A stretch of 19,248 bases of DNA from Oscillospiraceae bacterium (GCA_019423445.1 JAHZBJ010000002.1:29850-49097), one strand, 5' to 3'; shown: positions 7,486 to 13,865, counted from the stretch's first letter. The notes: a model not told the origin generated them from the letters alone. Program-made: numbers and translations.

Positions 7486-7797
7486 CTACCGACGGCCCTC
7501 CTTCGGGAGGGCCGTTTCCTGTCCCTGTCCCTGGGTGAGGATCCCCAACTCCCCCAGAAGAACCACACAGTCCCGCAGTCCCTGGAGATACAGGGCGGCG
7601 GCGGCCGTCCTGCAGGGTTCCTCCATGGCGGCAAGGTACTGGAGAAAAAACCGCCGGGCTTCCTCCTCCATCTTGCCGCTGCAAATGGCCAGGGTTTCCC
7701 GGTGGGCCCGGTCCAGGTCCCGGTATTCCTTGGAACGCCGGAACCGCATCAGCGCCGCGGCGCTTAACACCTGTCCCATATTTTCTGGTTTTTCCAC
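7486..7797 (-). CDS. Small protein of unknown function next to an XRE regulator
   Basis: 103 residues, mostly helical and charged, soluble, with no signal peptide or membrane segment. The order YRDLDRAHRETL ... EEEARRFFLQYLAAMEE ... YLQGLRDCVVLLGELG resembles small Clostridia proteins often found on mobile elements (DUF6809-like), but this is a weak impression. The start is GTG at 7797, with AGGAGGGAG upstream at good spacing. It is transcribed away from the XRE regulator at 7902, and two shared palindromes lie between them, so it is probably regulated by that protein. A GC-rich hairpin covers its last codons. Confidence 0.72.
   Translation of the reverse strand: MEKPENMGQVLSAAALMRFRRSKEYRDLDRAHRETLAICSGKMEEEARRFFLQYLAAMEEPCRTAAAALYLQGLRDCVVLLGELGILTQGQGQETALPKEGRR
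7492..7519. terminator. Hairpin shared by convergent genes
   Basis: ACGGCCCTCC-TTCG-GGAGGGCCGT (7492-7515) is a 10-bp stem with a TTCG loop, starting 29 nt after the stop of the MoxR operon. It overlaps the end of the convergent minus-strand gene. Only a short T-run (TTT) follows, so strength is uncertain. Confidence 0.5.
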
Positions 7798-7816
7798 GGG
7801 GCTCCCTCCTCTAATT

Positions 7817-7887
7817 TACACCTGGTGTATATTTTTATCCTGAGTGTACCAGATTCCTTTATCCTTGTAAATACTACAACTGGTGTA
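7817..7887. promoter_or_regulatory. Paired operator palindromes between divergent genes
   Basis: TACACC-T-GGTGTA (7817-7829, perfect) and TACAAC-T-GGTGTA (7875-7887, one mismatch) have centres 58 nt apart. A half-site-like GTGTACCAG lies between them (7844-7852). They are the likely binding sites of the adjacent XRE regulator, placed to control both it and the small divergent gene. Confidence 0.65.
7843..7871 (-). promoter_or_regulatory. Promoter of the 7486-7797 gene
   Basis: On the minus strand TTTACA (7866-7871), a 17-nt spacer and TACACT (7843-7848). It lies between the two palindromes, so the proximal one would fall in the early transcript and the distal one just upstream of the -35. 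Confidence 0.5.
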
Positions 7888-7901
7888 AATTTTAGGAGGG
7901 G

Positions 7902-8219
7902 ATGCAGGTGCCGGAAGTCTACAGCGATATTCTCAAGGAGCTCCGGAAGGACCGGGGCATCACCCAGAAGGAGATGGCCCGCCGTCTGGGGATCAGTGCC
8001 ACCCTGTACAACTTTTACGAAACCGGGCGCCGTGAGATGCGCATCTGGATGCTGGATTTCCTGGCTGACGAGCTGGGAACCTCCACCGACTACATCCTGG
8101 GGCGCACCGGGGTGGAAACCCCCTACCCCCGGCGGCCGGATCCCAAGGAGCCAAAAGCGCCGGAATCCCCGGACTCTCCTCCAAAGGCCCTGACAAACAC
8201 AAAAACGGCAGACGGATAA
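7902..8219 (+). CDS. XRE-family transcriptional regulator
   Basis: 105 residues. An N-terminal helix-turn-helix of the Cro/C1 type covers about residues 8-65 (LKELRKDRGITQKEMARRLG, then ATLYNFYETGRREM, then LADELGTSTDYILG). The remainder is a Pro/Lys-rich, probably disordered tail without a sensor domain. AGGAGG lies 2 nt before the ATG at 7902 and 8 nt before an in-frame GTG at 7908, so either could be the start. It probably represses itself and the divergent gene through the palindromes upstream. Its TAA stop codon lies in the loop of its own terminator. Family certain, targets inferred. Confidence 0.9.
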   Translation: MQVPEVYSDILKELRKDRGITQKEMARRLGISATLYNFYETGRREMRIWMLDFLADELGTSTDYILGRTGVETPYPRRPDPKEPKAPESPDSPPKALTNTKTADG

Positions 8220-8233
8220 TCCGTCTGCCGTTT
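8203..8233. terminator. Terminator with the XRE stop codon in its loop
   Basis: A perfect 13-bp stem (AAACGGCAGACGG with CCGTCTGCCGTTT) surrounds a 5-nt loop ATAAT that contains the TAA stop at 8217-8219. T-rich flanks on both strands suit termination of the regulator and of the convergent exonuclease operon. Confidence 0.75.
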
Positions 8234-8256
8234 CATTTTCTATGTATGGATCAGGG

Positions 8257-8967
8257 TCAAACCGGCGCTGTCTCCTCCTCGGGGTCGTCGGCGAACTCCC
8301 ACTGCCCCAGGGCCGCCCCGAAGAGATCCCCCAGGGTGGTTGCCGGGGGCGGCGGGGCGCTGGCGGCGTTCATCAGGGCCCGGGTAATCCGGGTGCGCTC
8401 CTCAAAGGCCTCCTTGTCGTGGACCAGTGTCAGGAGGACGGCGGAATTCTCGGCGTCGTCGGCTGCGCTGTGCTGGGTGCCGGCGAAGTTCACCTCGATG
8501 CCCCCGATGGCGTTTTTCAGGGAAATGCGGTTGCGGCTGGAAAGCCCCAGAAGCCGGGTATAGATCCGCTGAAAGTCCATCCACCGGCGGAAGGGTTTTG
8601 GCACCCCGCTGGTCCAAAGCTCCTTGGCCTGGCACTCCTGGAACAGCTGCTTCTTGTCGCTGTCGCTCCAGGCGTAGGTCCGGGTGGGCTCGTCCCCGAT
8701 CCACAGGAGAAAGTCCTCCAGAGCCTCGGGGAGCGGCTTTGCCCCTGCCACATCACTTTCCCGGATGCCGGTGACCCGGGTGCAGGCGGAGCTGATCTCG
8801 AAGCACTGGGGCTTCACATAGGCGGAATACTTTCCTACCTGGCGGTAGTCCTGGTCCAGCTTCACCGCACCGATCTCCACAATCTCGTGGAGGAGAGCGG
8901 GAAGAACGTCGGTGTGCCCCTTCCTGGGCACCTGATTCATCTCAAAATCCACAAAAATATGCTGCAT
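8257..8967 (-). CDS. DEDDh-type 3'-5' exonuclease
   Basis: 236-residue nuclease of the DnaQ/ERI-1-like superfamily (KapD-like), removing nucleotides from 3' ends of RNA or DNA with two metal ions. Exo I is FVDFEM with D7 and E9. Exo II is in YAWSDSDKKQL (D104 most likely). Exo III is HSAADDAENS with H166 and D171. The ITG-like spacer element ACTRVTGI (61-68) is also present. The last 40 residues form an Ala/Pro/Glu-rich tail without known domain. The ATG has AAAGGAG upstream. It is the last gene of the operon starting with the DEAD-box helicase, which suggests, but does not prove, an RNA substrate. Confidence 0.88.
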   Translation of the reverse strand: MQHIFVDFEMNQVPRKGHTDVLPALLHEIVEIGAVKLDQDYRQVGKYSAYVKPQCFEISSACTRVTGIRESDVAGAKPLPEALEDFLLWIGDEPTRTYAWSDSDKKQLFQECQAKELWTSGVPKPFRRWMDFQRIYTRLLGLSSRNRISLKNAIGGIEVNFAGTQHSAADDAENSAVLLTLVHDKEAFEERTRITRALMNAASAPPPPATTLGDLFGAALGQWEFADDPEEETAPV

Positions 8968-8997
8968 AGGGCTCCTTTCCCTCCGGTTCCCCCGGTA

Positions 8998-9579
8998 TCA
9001 GGTCCGGTTCTTGTACCGGGCCCGCTTTTTGTCCAGCTTCTGGTCCAGATGGGGAGGGATGGCGGAAAAGTCCACCCCCTGCTTGGCCAGGTAATCCATC
9101 ACCCGCCAGAAGTCCGGCTGAGTGATGTCCAGAACCACTTTCTCCTCCTCACAGGGGAGAATCACGTCATCGAACCGGAACTGGGCGGCCCCTGCCAGCT
9201 TCCCGTAGGGAACCTGCTGGATCTTCCCCAGCCAGGTGCGCCGCACCAGGCCGGCGGTGGTGCACCAGACCCGGCGCACCAGCACCATCCAGACGGCGCC
9301 CATCCCCACCAGGGCCAAAACGGTGCTCCAAAGGACCACCCACAGATCCAAATCCTCCTTGGCCCCGGTGGCGCAGGCGGAAAGCTCCTGGGCCCAGAGC
9401 CATCCAAAAGCCAGAACGCATCCGATTCCCCCAATAAGATGTATCCAGGAGATACCGGTGGCAGCAAGGATATTCCCCCGGGCAGGGGCTCCCCGGCCGG
9501 CCATCATCGCCAGCCCCACCAGCCAGGCCAGGATCAGGAGGGAACCCCCTCCCAGAGCCAGGATCGCGGCGGTTTTCAT
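8998..9579 (-). CDS. Membrane protein of unknown function in the helicase operon
   Basis: 193 residues. Three membrane segments fill the first two thirds (around AAILALGGGSLLILAWLVGL, SWIHLIGGIGCVLAFGWLWA and WVVLWSTVLALVGMGAVWMV). The remainder is a cytoplasmic, beta-rich domain of about 80 residues ending in a Lys/Arg-rich tail (LDKKRARYKNRT). No motif was recognised; the soluble part could be PH-like but that is a guess. The start chosen is ATG at 9579, because GAGGTGG, which overlaps the stop region of the helicase gene, is well spaced for it. A GTG three codons earlier (9588) has no site. It is probably translated together with the helicase. Confidence 0.78.
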   Translation of the reverse strand: MKTAAILALGGGSLLILAWLVGLAMMAGRGAPARGNILAATGISWIHLIGGIGCVLAFGWLWAQELSACATGAKEDLDLWVVLWSTVLALVGMGAVWMVLVRRVWCTTAGLVRRTWLGKIQQVPYGKLAGAAQFRFDDVILPCEEEKVVLDITQPDFWRVMDYLAKQGVDFSAIPPHLDQKLDKKRARYKNRT

Positions 9580-9589
9580 AGACGCCACC

Positions 9590-10738
9590 TCACAGTTCTT
9601 CCGCCGGGGAGATGACCCCTTCCTCCGAAACGGAGATGGGGCTGATCTCGAACCGGGTGTATCGGATAAGATTCTTTAAGCGCATCCGCTCGTCGGGGGA
9701 GTAGAAGAGATAGGAGATGCCCTCCTTCCCAGCCCGGGCGGTACGGCCGATGCGGTGGACATAGGTCTCGTTGTCCTGGGGAAAGTCATAGTTCACCACA
9801 GCGTCAATGTCGGTGACATCGATGCCCCGGGCAGCCACGTCGGTGGCCACCATCACCGGGATCTCCCCTTCCTTGAATTTTGCCATCACCCGGTTGCGGT
9901 CCTTCTGGATCATGTCCCCGTGGATGCACTGGGCGGGGACCCCCCGCCGGGTAAGCATATCGCAGATGAGGGCGGTGGTGTACTTGGTGTTGCAGAAGAT
10001 CAGCACCCGGCCCAGGTCCTTCTCCTGAAGCACCGCCAGCAGGTCCTCAAATTTCTTGCGGCCGGTGGATCGGCAGCAGTACTGGGTAATCTTGGGGCGG
10101 CTCTCCTCCAGGGGGCGGACGGTGATCTCCTCGGCGTCCCGCTGGTAGAGCCAGCCGATATCCATCACCTCACGGCTGATGGTGGCGGAGAACATTACCA
10201 TCTGCTTTTTGGACTTGAGGCTGTCCAGGATGCGGCGGACGTCCTTGAAAAAGCCCATGTCCAGCATCTCGTCCGCCTCGTCCAGCACCACGGTGGTGAC
10301 CTTGTCCACCCGGATGGTGCGGTGCTGCATATGGTCCAGAAGCCGCCCCGGGGTGGCCACCACGATCTGGGGGTTCTTCTTCAGGGCTTCGATCTGGGGC
10401 TTCATAGGCTGGCCCCCGTAGATGGCGGCGATCCGCACCCCGCTTTTGAACCGGCTGAGGTTCCGCAGCTCGTCCACAATCTGGGTGCAAAGCTCCCTGG
10501 TGGGGCAGAGAACCAGGGACTGGACCCAGGGGGCCCCCTCAGTCTGGGCCCGGTCCACCAGGGGGATGCCGAAGGCGCAGGTTTTGCCGGTGCCGGTGGG
10601 GGCCTTGGCGATGATCTCCCGCCCGGCCAGCATCACCGGGATGGCCTTTTCCTGGACCTCGGTCATGGTGGTGAAGCCCATGGCTTCCACCGCCTGGAGG
10701 ATTTCCGGGGATACCCCGGTAAGTTCCTTATATTCCAT
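9590..10738 (-). CDS. DEAD-box RNA helicase
   Basis: ATP-dependent RNA helicase, acting on structured RNA or ribosome assembly in the cytoplasm. All core motifs are seen in 382 residues: a Q motif (GFTTMTEVQEKAIP, 21-34), motif I APTGTGKT (46-53), Ia PTREL (79-83), Ib TPGR (129-132), II DEAD (153-156) and III SAT (184-186). Later come IV VLIFCNTK, V ATDVAARGID and VI HRIGRTARAG (328-337). Only about 45 residues follow motif VI, so it lacks the long basic or RRM-like C-terminal extension of CshA or DbpA and is a minimal core. The ATG at 10738 is preceded by AAAGGAA; a longer reading from 10789 adds only unlikely residues. Confidence 0.94.
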   Translation of the reverse strand: MEYKELTGVSPEILQAVEAMGFTTMTEVQEKAIPVMLAGREIIAKAPTGTGKTCAFGIPLVDRAQTEGAPWVQSLVLCPTRELCTQIVDELRNLSRFKSGVRIAAIYGGQPMKPQIEALKKNPQIVVATPGRLLDHMQHRTIRVDKVTTVVLDEADEMLDMGFFKDVRRILDSLKSKKQMVMFSATISREVMDIGWLYQRDAEEITVRPLEESRPKITQYCCRSTGRKKFEDLLAVLQEKDLGRVLIFCNTKYTTALICDMLTRRGVPAQCIHGDMIQKDRNRVMAKFKEGEIPVMVATDVAARGIDVTDIDAVVNYDFPQDNETYVHRIGRTARAGKEGISYLFYSPDERMRLKNLIRYTRFEISPISVSEEGVISPAEEL

Positions 10739-10777
10739 TCTCGTTTCGTTCCTTTCCGCTCTGATACATACGGTATG

Positions 10778-10806
10778 AGTATAACACATTTCCCGGTGAA
10801 TGAAAA
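10778..10806 (-). promoter_or_regulatory. Promoter of the helicase operon
   Basis: On the minus strand TTTTCA (10801-10806), a 17-nt spacer and TATACT (10778-10783) with an extended -10 TG. A CATAC-G-GTATG palindrome (10767-10777) follows at the likely transcription start and could be an operator. Confidence 0.65.
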
Positions 10807-10828
10807 GAAATCCGCCTCTGCATGGAAC

Positions 10829-10903
10829 ATTTAGACATTTATCAAAATATCCTTGACAGGAAGGCGGGCAGATGATATTTTATATTTAGACAAACGTCTA
10901 AAT
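10829..10903 (+). promoter_or_regulatory. sdpR promoter with two operator-like dyads
   Basis: TTGACA (10853-10858), a 17-nt spacer and TATTTT (10876-10881, TG-extended). A perfect dyad ATTTAGAC-AAAC-GTCTAAAT (10884-10903) covers the start of transcription. A second, degenerate one with the same left arm (10829-10848, right arm matching 6 of 8) lies just upstream of the -35. This is the arrangement expected for an autorepressing ArsR-type protein. Confidence 0.82.
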
Positions 10904-10927
10904 AATTTCTGGGAGGGAATGCTGGCT

Positions 10928-11194
10928 ATGGGATTTCAAGATACCTTCAAGGCCCTTTCCGACCCAACCCGGCGGGAGATCCTGGAGCTTCTCCGGGACG
11001 GACCCCTTACCGCCGGTGAGATCGGGAGCCATTTTCCCACCGCCGGGGCCACCGTCTCCCATCACCTGGCCATTCTCCGGGAGGCCGGACTGGTGTTGGA
11101 CGAAAAACGGGGGAAATTCATATTTTACGAGCTGAACATGACGGTGATGGACGAAGTGGTCTCCTGGGCCGCATCCTTCCGCCGAAAGGAGTGA
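10928..11194 (+). CDS. sdpR: ArsR/SdpR-family autorepressor
   Basis: An 88-residue winged helix-turn-helix repressor. The signature FKALSDPTRREILELLRDGP leads into TAGEIGSHF and the recognition helix VSHHLAILREAGLV, then a wing around EKRGKFIFYEL. There are no metal-binding cysteines of the ArsR/SmtB type. This fits SdpR, which in Bacillus is kept off DNA by the immunity protein SdpI. The ATG at 10928 is chosen because GGAGGGA lies about 11 nt upstream. The ATG at 10919 is too close to that site, and a longer reading from 10853 starts inside the promoter. It overlaps no gene and is followed 5 nt later by sdpI. Confidence 0.9.
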   Translation: MGFQDTFKALSDPTRREILELLRDGPLTAGEIGSHFPTAGATVSHHLAILREAGLVLDEKRGKFIFYELNMTVMDEVVSWAASFRRKE

Positions 11195-11199
11195 GTCGT

Positions 11200-11859
11200 A
11201 TGAAACGGAAAAGCGCCATGATCCTCTGCGCCGTGCTGGCGGTTCTCCCTCTCCTGCTGCTGTGGGCAGTCTGGGGGGAACTGCCGGATCAGGTGGTAAC
11301 CACCTGGGGCTTTGACGGGGAAGTTACCGGCACCGGCTCCAAAGCCACCCTCCTGGGGCTGGCGCTTATGGGGCCGGGGCTGGGGCTGCTGCTGGCCCTT
11401 CTGCCCAAAATCGACCCCAGGCGGGAGAACTACCGAAAATTCCAGGACCACTACGACGGCTTCTGCGTGGTGTTCCAGCTGTTCATGGCCGCGGTAAACT
11501 CCGCCGCCATCTGGGAGAACCTCTCCCCTGGCAGTCTTTCCATCGGTCGGGTGGTGACGGTGCTCATCGGCCTCCTCTTCGCCTTCCTGGGGAATATCCT
11601 CCCTACGGTGCGCCACAACTACTTCATGGGGATCCGCACCCCCTGGACCCTGGCGGACCCCAGGGTCTGGGACCGGGCCAACCGCATGGGGGGACGGCTC
11701 TTCTTCCTCACCGGGGCGGTTACGGTACCCCTGGCTTTGCTGGCTCCGGAGCGGTGGCTGTTGGGGGTGTTTATGGGCCTCACTGCTGTCTCCGCTTTGG
11801 TCCCCACCGTGGCCTCCTATTTCTGGTTCCGCAAGCTCCACCCGGAGGACGGAAACTGA
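11200..11859 (+). CDS. sdpI: SdpI-family immunity/membrane protein
   Basis: 219 residues with six or so membrane segments. The N-terminal DUF1648-type stretch is LPDQVVTTWGFDGEVTGTGS, and the SdpI signature is NYFMGIRTPWTLADPRVWDR followed by ANRMGGR. In Bacillus subtilis, SdpI protects against the SdpC killing peptide and holds SdpR at the membrane. The ATG at 11200 has AAGGAG embedded in the last codons of sdpR, so translation is coupled. No sdpABC toxin genes are present in the window, so a role against a foreign or unlinked toxin is an inference. A strong terminator follows. Confidence 0.9.
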   Translation: MKRKSAMILCAVLAVLPLLLLWAVWGELPDQVVTTWGFDGEVTGTGSKATLLGLALMGPGLGLLLALLPKIDPRRENYRKFQDHYDGFCVVFQLFMAAVNSAAIWENLSPGSLSIGRVVTVLIGLLFAFLGNILPTVRHNYFMGIRTPWTLADPRVWDRANRMGGRLFFLTGAVTVPLALLAPERWLLGVFMGLTAVSALVPTVASYFWFRKLHPEDGN

Positions 11860-11887
11860 CATCTCCCGCATATCTTGCATCATGGAT

Positions 11888-11922
11888 AAAACGCGTCGGG
11901 AAGCCATTTCCCGGCGCGTTTT
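11888..11922. terminator. Intrinsic terminator after sdpI
   Basis: A 15-bp stem (11888-11902 with 11908-11922; one G-T pair) around a 5-nt loop, with AAAA/TTTT at its base usable on either strand. It lies 28 nt past the sdpI stop and just upstream of the next promoter. Confidence 0.82.
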
Positions 11923-11936
11923 GGCCTAATAAATTC

Positions 11937-11965
11937 TTGCATTCCCGATATGGGTCGTGTATAAT
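11937..11965 (+). promoter_or_regulatory. Near-consensus promoter of the first secreted paralogue
   Basis: TTGCAT (11937-11942), a 17-nt spacer and a perfect TATAAT (11960-11965) with TG two bases upstream. It would start a transcript near 11972, leaving a leader of about 305 nt before the start codon at 12278. Confidence 0.85.
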
Positions 11966-12188
11966 GGGGGCGAGGCACAAAATAGGTGCAAGCGGGGGCA
12001 GAGTGCTGGAACCACCCCGCCCCCTGTCTACGGAGAAAGGACCTCCATACACAACGGCTTACGCCGCACATTGCAACCTTATTATACCGGTTTGCCCTTG
12101 TGAATACAAGGCGAAAACCGGCGGATTTTGGATTGCACTTGTTTGTGGCGCTGTGTATGGGTTTATTCCCGTATACGGCGCTTTTTTT
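11966..12188 (+). promoter_or_regulatory. Structured leader ending in a terminator: candidate riboswitch or attenuator
   Basis: A GC-rich hairpin comes first (GGGGGC/GCCCCC, 11994-12024). CCATACACA (12045-12053) then pairs over 9 bp with TGTGTATGG (12152-12160) and encloses two further helices. One is CGGC-TTAC-GCCG (12055-12066). The other is a long arm, TGCAA/TTGCA (12072-12137), CCGGTTT/AAACCGG (12087-12121) and CCTTGT-GAAT-ACAAGG (12096-12111). The 3' strand of the closing helix is also the 5' arm of the terminator at 12148-12188, so the two folds exclude each other. I checked by eye for c-di-GMP-I, ydaO, cobalamin, T-box, SAM and TPP core motifs and found none. It may be an unknown riboswitch class. 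Confidence 0.65.
12148..12188 (+). terminator. Leader attenuator terminator
   Basis: A 14-bp stem (12148-12161 with 12168-12181, including three G-T pairs), loop TTTATT, and seven T (12182-12188). It stands between a strong promoter and the CDS at 12278, so it must be regulated or read through for that gene to be expressed. Confidence 0.8.
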
Positions 12189-12209
12189 GCTGCCTCGCGG
12201 GAAGGCATA

Positions 12210-12233
12210 GGCGGAGGCCCCGGGGCCTCCGCC
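12210..12233. repeat. Perfect 24-nt GC palindrome before the RBS
   Basis: Two 12-nt arms, GGCGGAGGCCCC and GGGGCCTCCGCC, are joined with no spacer. They lie between the attenuator and the AAGGAGG site (12262-12268). In RNA this gives a very stable hairpin that could insulate the ribosome binding site or pause polymerase. Confidence 0.7.
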
Positions 12234-12277
12234 AGCGCCGCCGTGAAAAAGCAACACAAACAAGGAGGAAGTATCAC

Positions 12278-13792
12278 ATGAAAAAGATCCTAGCAGTCCT
12301 TTTGGCTGCCGTCATGGTTTGCTCCATGGCAGTGGTGGGTTTTGCCGCCACCTGGGAGAGCGTAGCAGCCGCTACCCCCACTTATGATCAGACGCAAAAC
12401 ATTTTCTTCGCCAACGGAACCCCCATTACCGTCAAAGCTAACCCGGACAACGGCAACCAGCTTATTGTCACCTGGGCCGGCGGACAGGAGACCATCTCCA
12501 GCGGCGCCAACATCTTCGGCGGCGGCGATGGTTCCGCCGACGGTGCCTACAAGGGGAAGAAATTCGCCAGCAGCATCACCGTGGAAAGCGGCAACTGCTT
12601 CGGCATCTTCGGCGGCGGCTATTTGGATAACGCCGTAGGAACCTCCAACGTCCTCATCAAAGGCGGTTCTTTCGGCAATGCGGTCTGCGGCGGCGGCCTG
12701 GCCTCTGCCAGCAATGACGGAAGCGTGGGTACCGCTGCTGATTCCGCCAACTCCCCCAACCGGGTAGATGTGGCCAACGTTACAATGGAGAACGGTTCCA
12801 GCCTGCTCCTATTCGGGGGCGGCCAGGGCTACTCCAGCGTAGGCACAGCTAATCTCACTGTCAAAGGCGGAGACTGGGGCTGGGTCACCGGCGGCGGCTC
12901 CAACGGCTACACCGGCACTGCCAACGTCTTGGTCCAGGGGGGCGAGATCACCGTCCTCCAGTCGGTGAACCGGGGCAGCATGGACAGCGCCTCCATGGAG
13001 ATGACCGGCGGCACTGTGGACAATTTCTACCTGGGCGGTGAGACCGCCGACTCCGGAGTCACCGGCGCCATCGGTAAGGTGGACGCCAGCGTCACCGGCG
13101 GTACTGTAACCAACCTGGAAGCCGGCACCAACGGCGGTCTTGACATGGCCGACCCGGATAATGCCCAGCTGGCCCAAAACACCGTCACCCGGGTGGAGGC
13201 CGCCGACGGAGTGGTGGCCAACGACAATACCGGGGATAGCATCACCGTGGAAGACGCTCCCCTTTGGACGGGTGACTCCGACAGCTACACCGCTACAGAC
13301 AATGATGCCAACACCACCGAGACCCAGGATGCCATCCGGGCCGGCGAGGACGTATCGGTGGAGATTCACAACCCTGCCAACGCCATCTCTCTGAAGACCA
13401 TGAATCTTCTGGGAGCTAACTCCGGGGCTTCCCTCACCGTCTCCATCGGTGATATGTCCGTTACCATCCCCGGCGGATTTGGCACCGTCACCGAGGCAGG
13501 CCGGGTCTACTATCCCATGGACTACCGCAGCCCCGCCAAGGCAGCCTCTGAGATGGAGAAGCTGGCCGGCGGCGCTGACTGCGAAGCGGTGGAAGCCGGG
13601 GCGCCCATGACCATGCCCACCGCCGTCACCGTCACCCTGGAGACTGATCTGGAAGGCACTGTCCACGTTTACCTCTACAGCGAGGACAGCGGCAAGCTCA
13701 CCTATGTGGCTTCTCCAGCGGAAGATGACGGCACCGTCACCTTCACCGCTACCCGTCTGGGCTGCTTCCTCCTTTCTGGTGAAAAACTCTGA
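12278..13792 (+). CDS. Secreted protein with glycine-rich beta-solenoid-like repeats
   Basis: 504 residues. The signal peptide is residues 1-23 (MKK, hydrophobic core, VGFA). From about 76 to 287 are some seven degenerate coils of 24-40 residues, each carrying a beta strand with a GG or NG turn (VLIKGG, LTVKGG, VLVQGG, MEMTGG, ASVTGG). The early coils also have a GGG triplet (IFGGG, VCGGG, LFGGG, VTGGG). This suggests a right-handed beta-helix such as an adhesin or carbohydrate-binding stalk. From about 340 to the end is a module shared with the next gene (KTMNLLGA, TIPGGFG, YYPMDYRSP, LETDLEGTVHVYLY, ending LGCFLLSGEKL). No sortase motif or membrane tail is present, so it is probably soluble or held non-covalently. 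The ATG has AAGGAGG 9 nt upstream. Function unknown. Confidence 0.85.
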   Translation: MKKILAVLLAAVMVCSMAVVGFAATWESVAAATPTYDQTQNIFFANGTPITVKANPDNGNQLIVTWAGGQETISSGANIFGGGDGSADGAYKGKKFASSITVESGNCFGIFGGGYLDNAVGTSNVLIKGGSFGNAVCGGGLASASNDGSVGTAADSANSPNRVDVANVTMENGSSLLLFGGGQGYSSVGTANLTVKGGDWGWVTGGGSNGYTGTANVLVQGGEITVLQSVNRGSMDSASMEMTGGTVDNFYLGGETADSGVTGAIGKVDASVTGGTVTNLEAGTNGGLDMADPDNAQLAQNTVTRVEAADGVVANDNTGDSITVEDAPLWTGDSDSYTATDNDANTTETQDAIRAGEDVSVEIHNPANAISLKTMNLLGANSGASLTVSIGDMSVTIPGGFGTVTEAGRVYYPMDYRSPAKAASEMEKLAGGADCEAVEAGAPMTMPTAVTVTLETDLEGTVHVYLYSEDSGKLTYVASPAEDDGTVTFTATRLGCFLLSGEKL

Positions 13793-13801
13793 GTTTCTCT
13801 C

Positions 13802-13865
13802 CCCCTTCTGAAAGCCGCAGAAGGGGCTCTGTCCAACTGGAGCCTGAAAAGGCTCCAGTTTTTTT
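13802..13865 (+). terminator. Tandem hairpins and T-tract
   Basis: CCCCTTCTG/CAGAAGGGG (13802-13826) is followed by AACTGGAGCC-TGAAAA-GGCTCCAGTT (13835-13860). A T-run (13859-13865) completes a clear intrinsic terminator that separates the two secreted-protein genes into independent units. Confidence 0.87.

Noticed and set aside
8242..9615. 457-codon open frame opposite the exonuclease and membrane genes
   Set aside because: Spans two real genes and their gap with Pro/Gly/His-rich composition and no known motif.
10767..10777. CATAC-G-GTATG palindrome as a confirmed operator of the helicase operon
   Set aside because: Short, single copy, no regulator can be assigned; mentioned only with the promoter.
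9755..10834. 359-codon open frame opposite the DEAD-box helicase
   Set aside because: The helicase motifs are complete on the minus strand; this frame is compositional.
11966..12188. 6S RNA, SRP RNA, RNase P RNA or tmRNA as explanation of the leader
   Set aside because: Length would suit 6S, but no long rod with central bubble is evident and the mutually exclusive terminator points to attenuation. Core motifs of SRP RNA, RNase P RNA and tmRNA are absent.
11966..12188. Cobalamin, c-di-GMP-I, ydaO (c-di-AMP), SAM, TPP or T-box element
   Set aside because: None of their conserved core strings could be found by eye. A covariance search is still needed to exclude diverged members.
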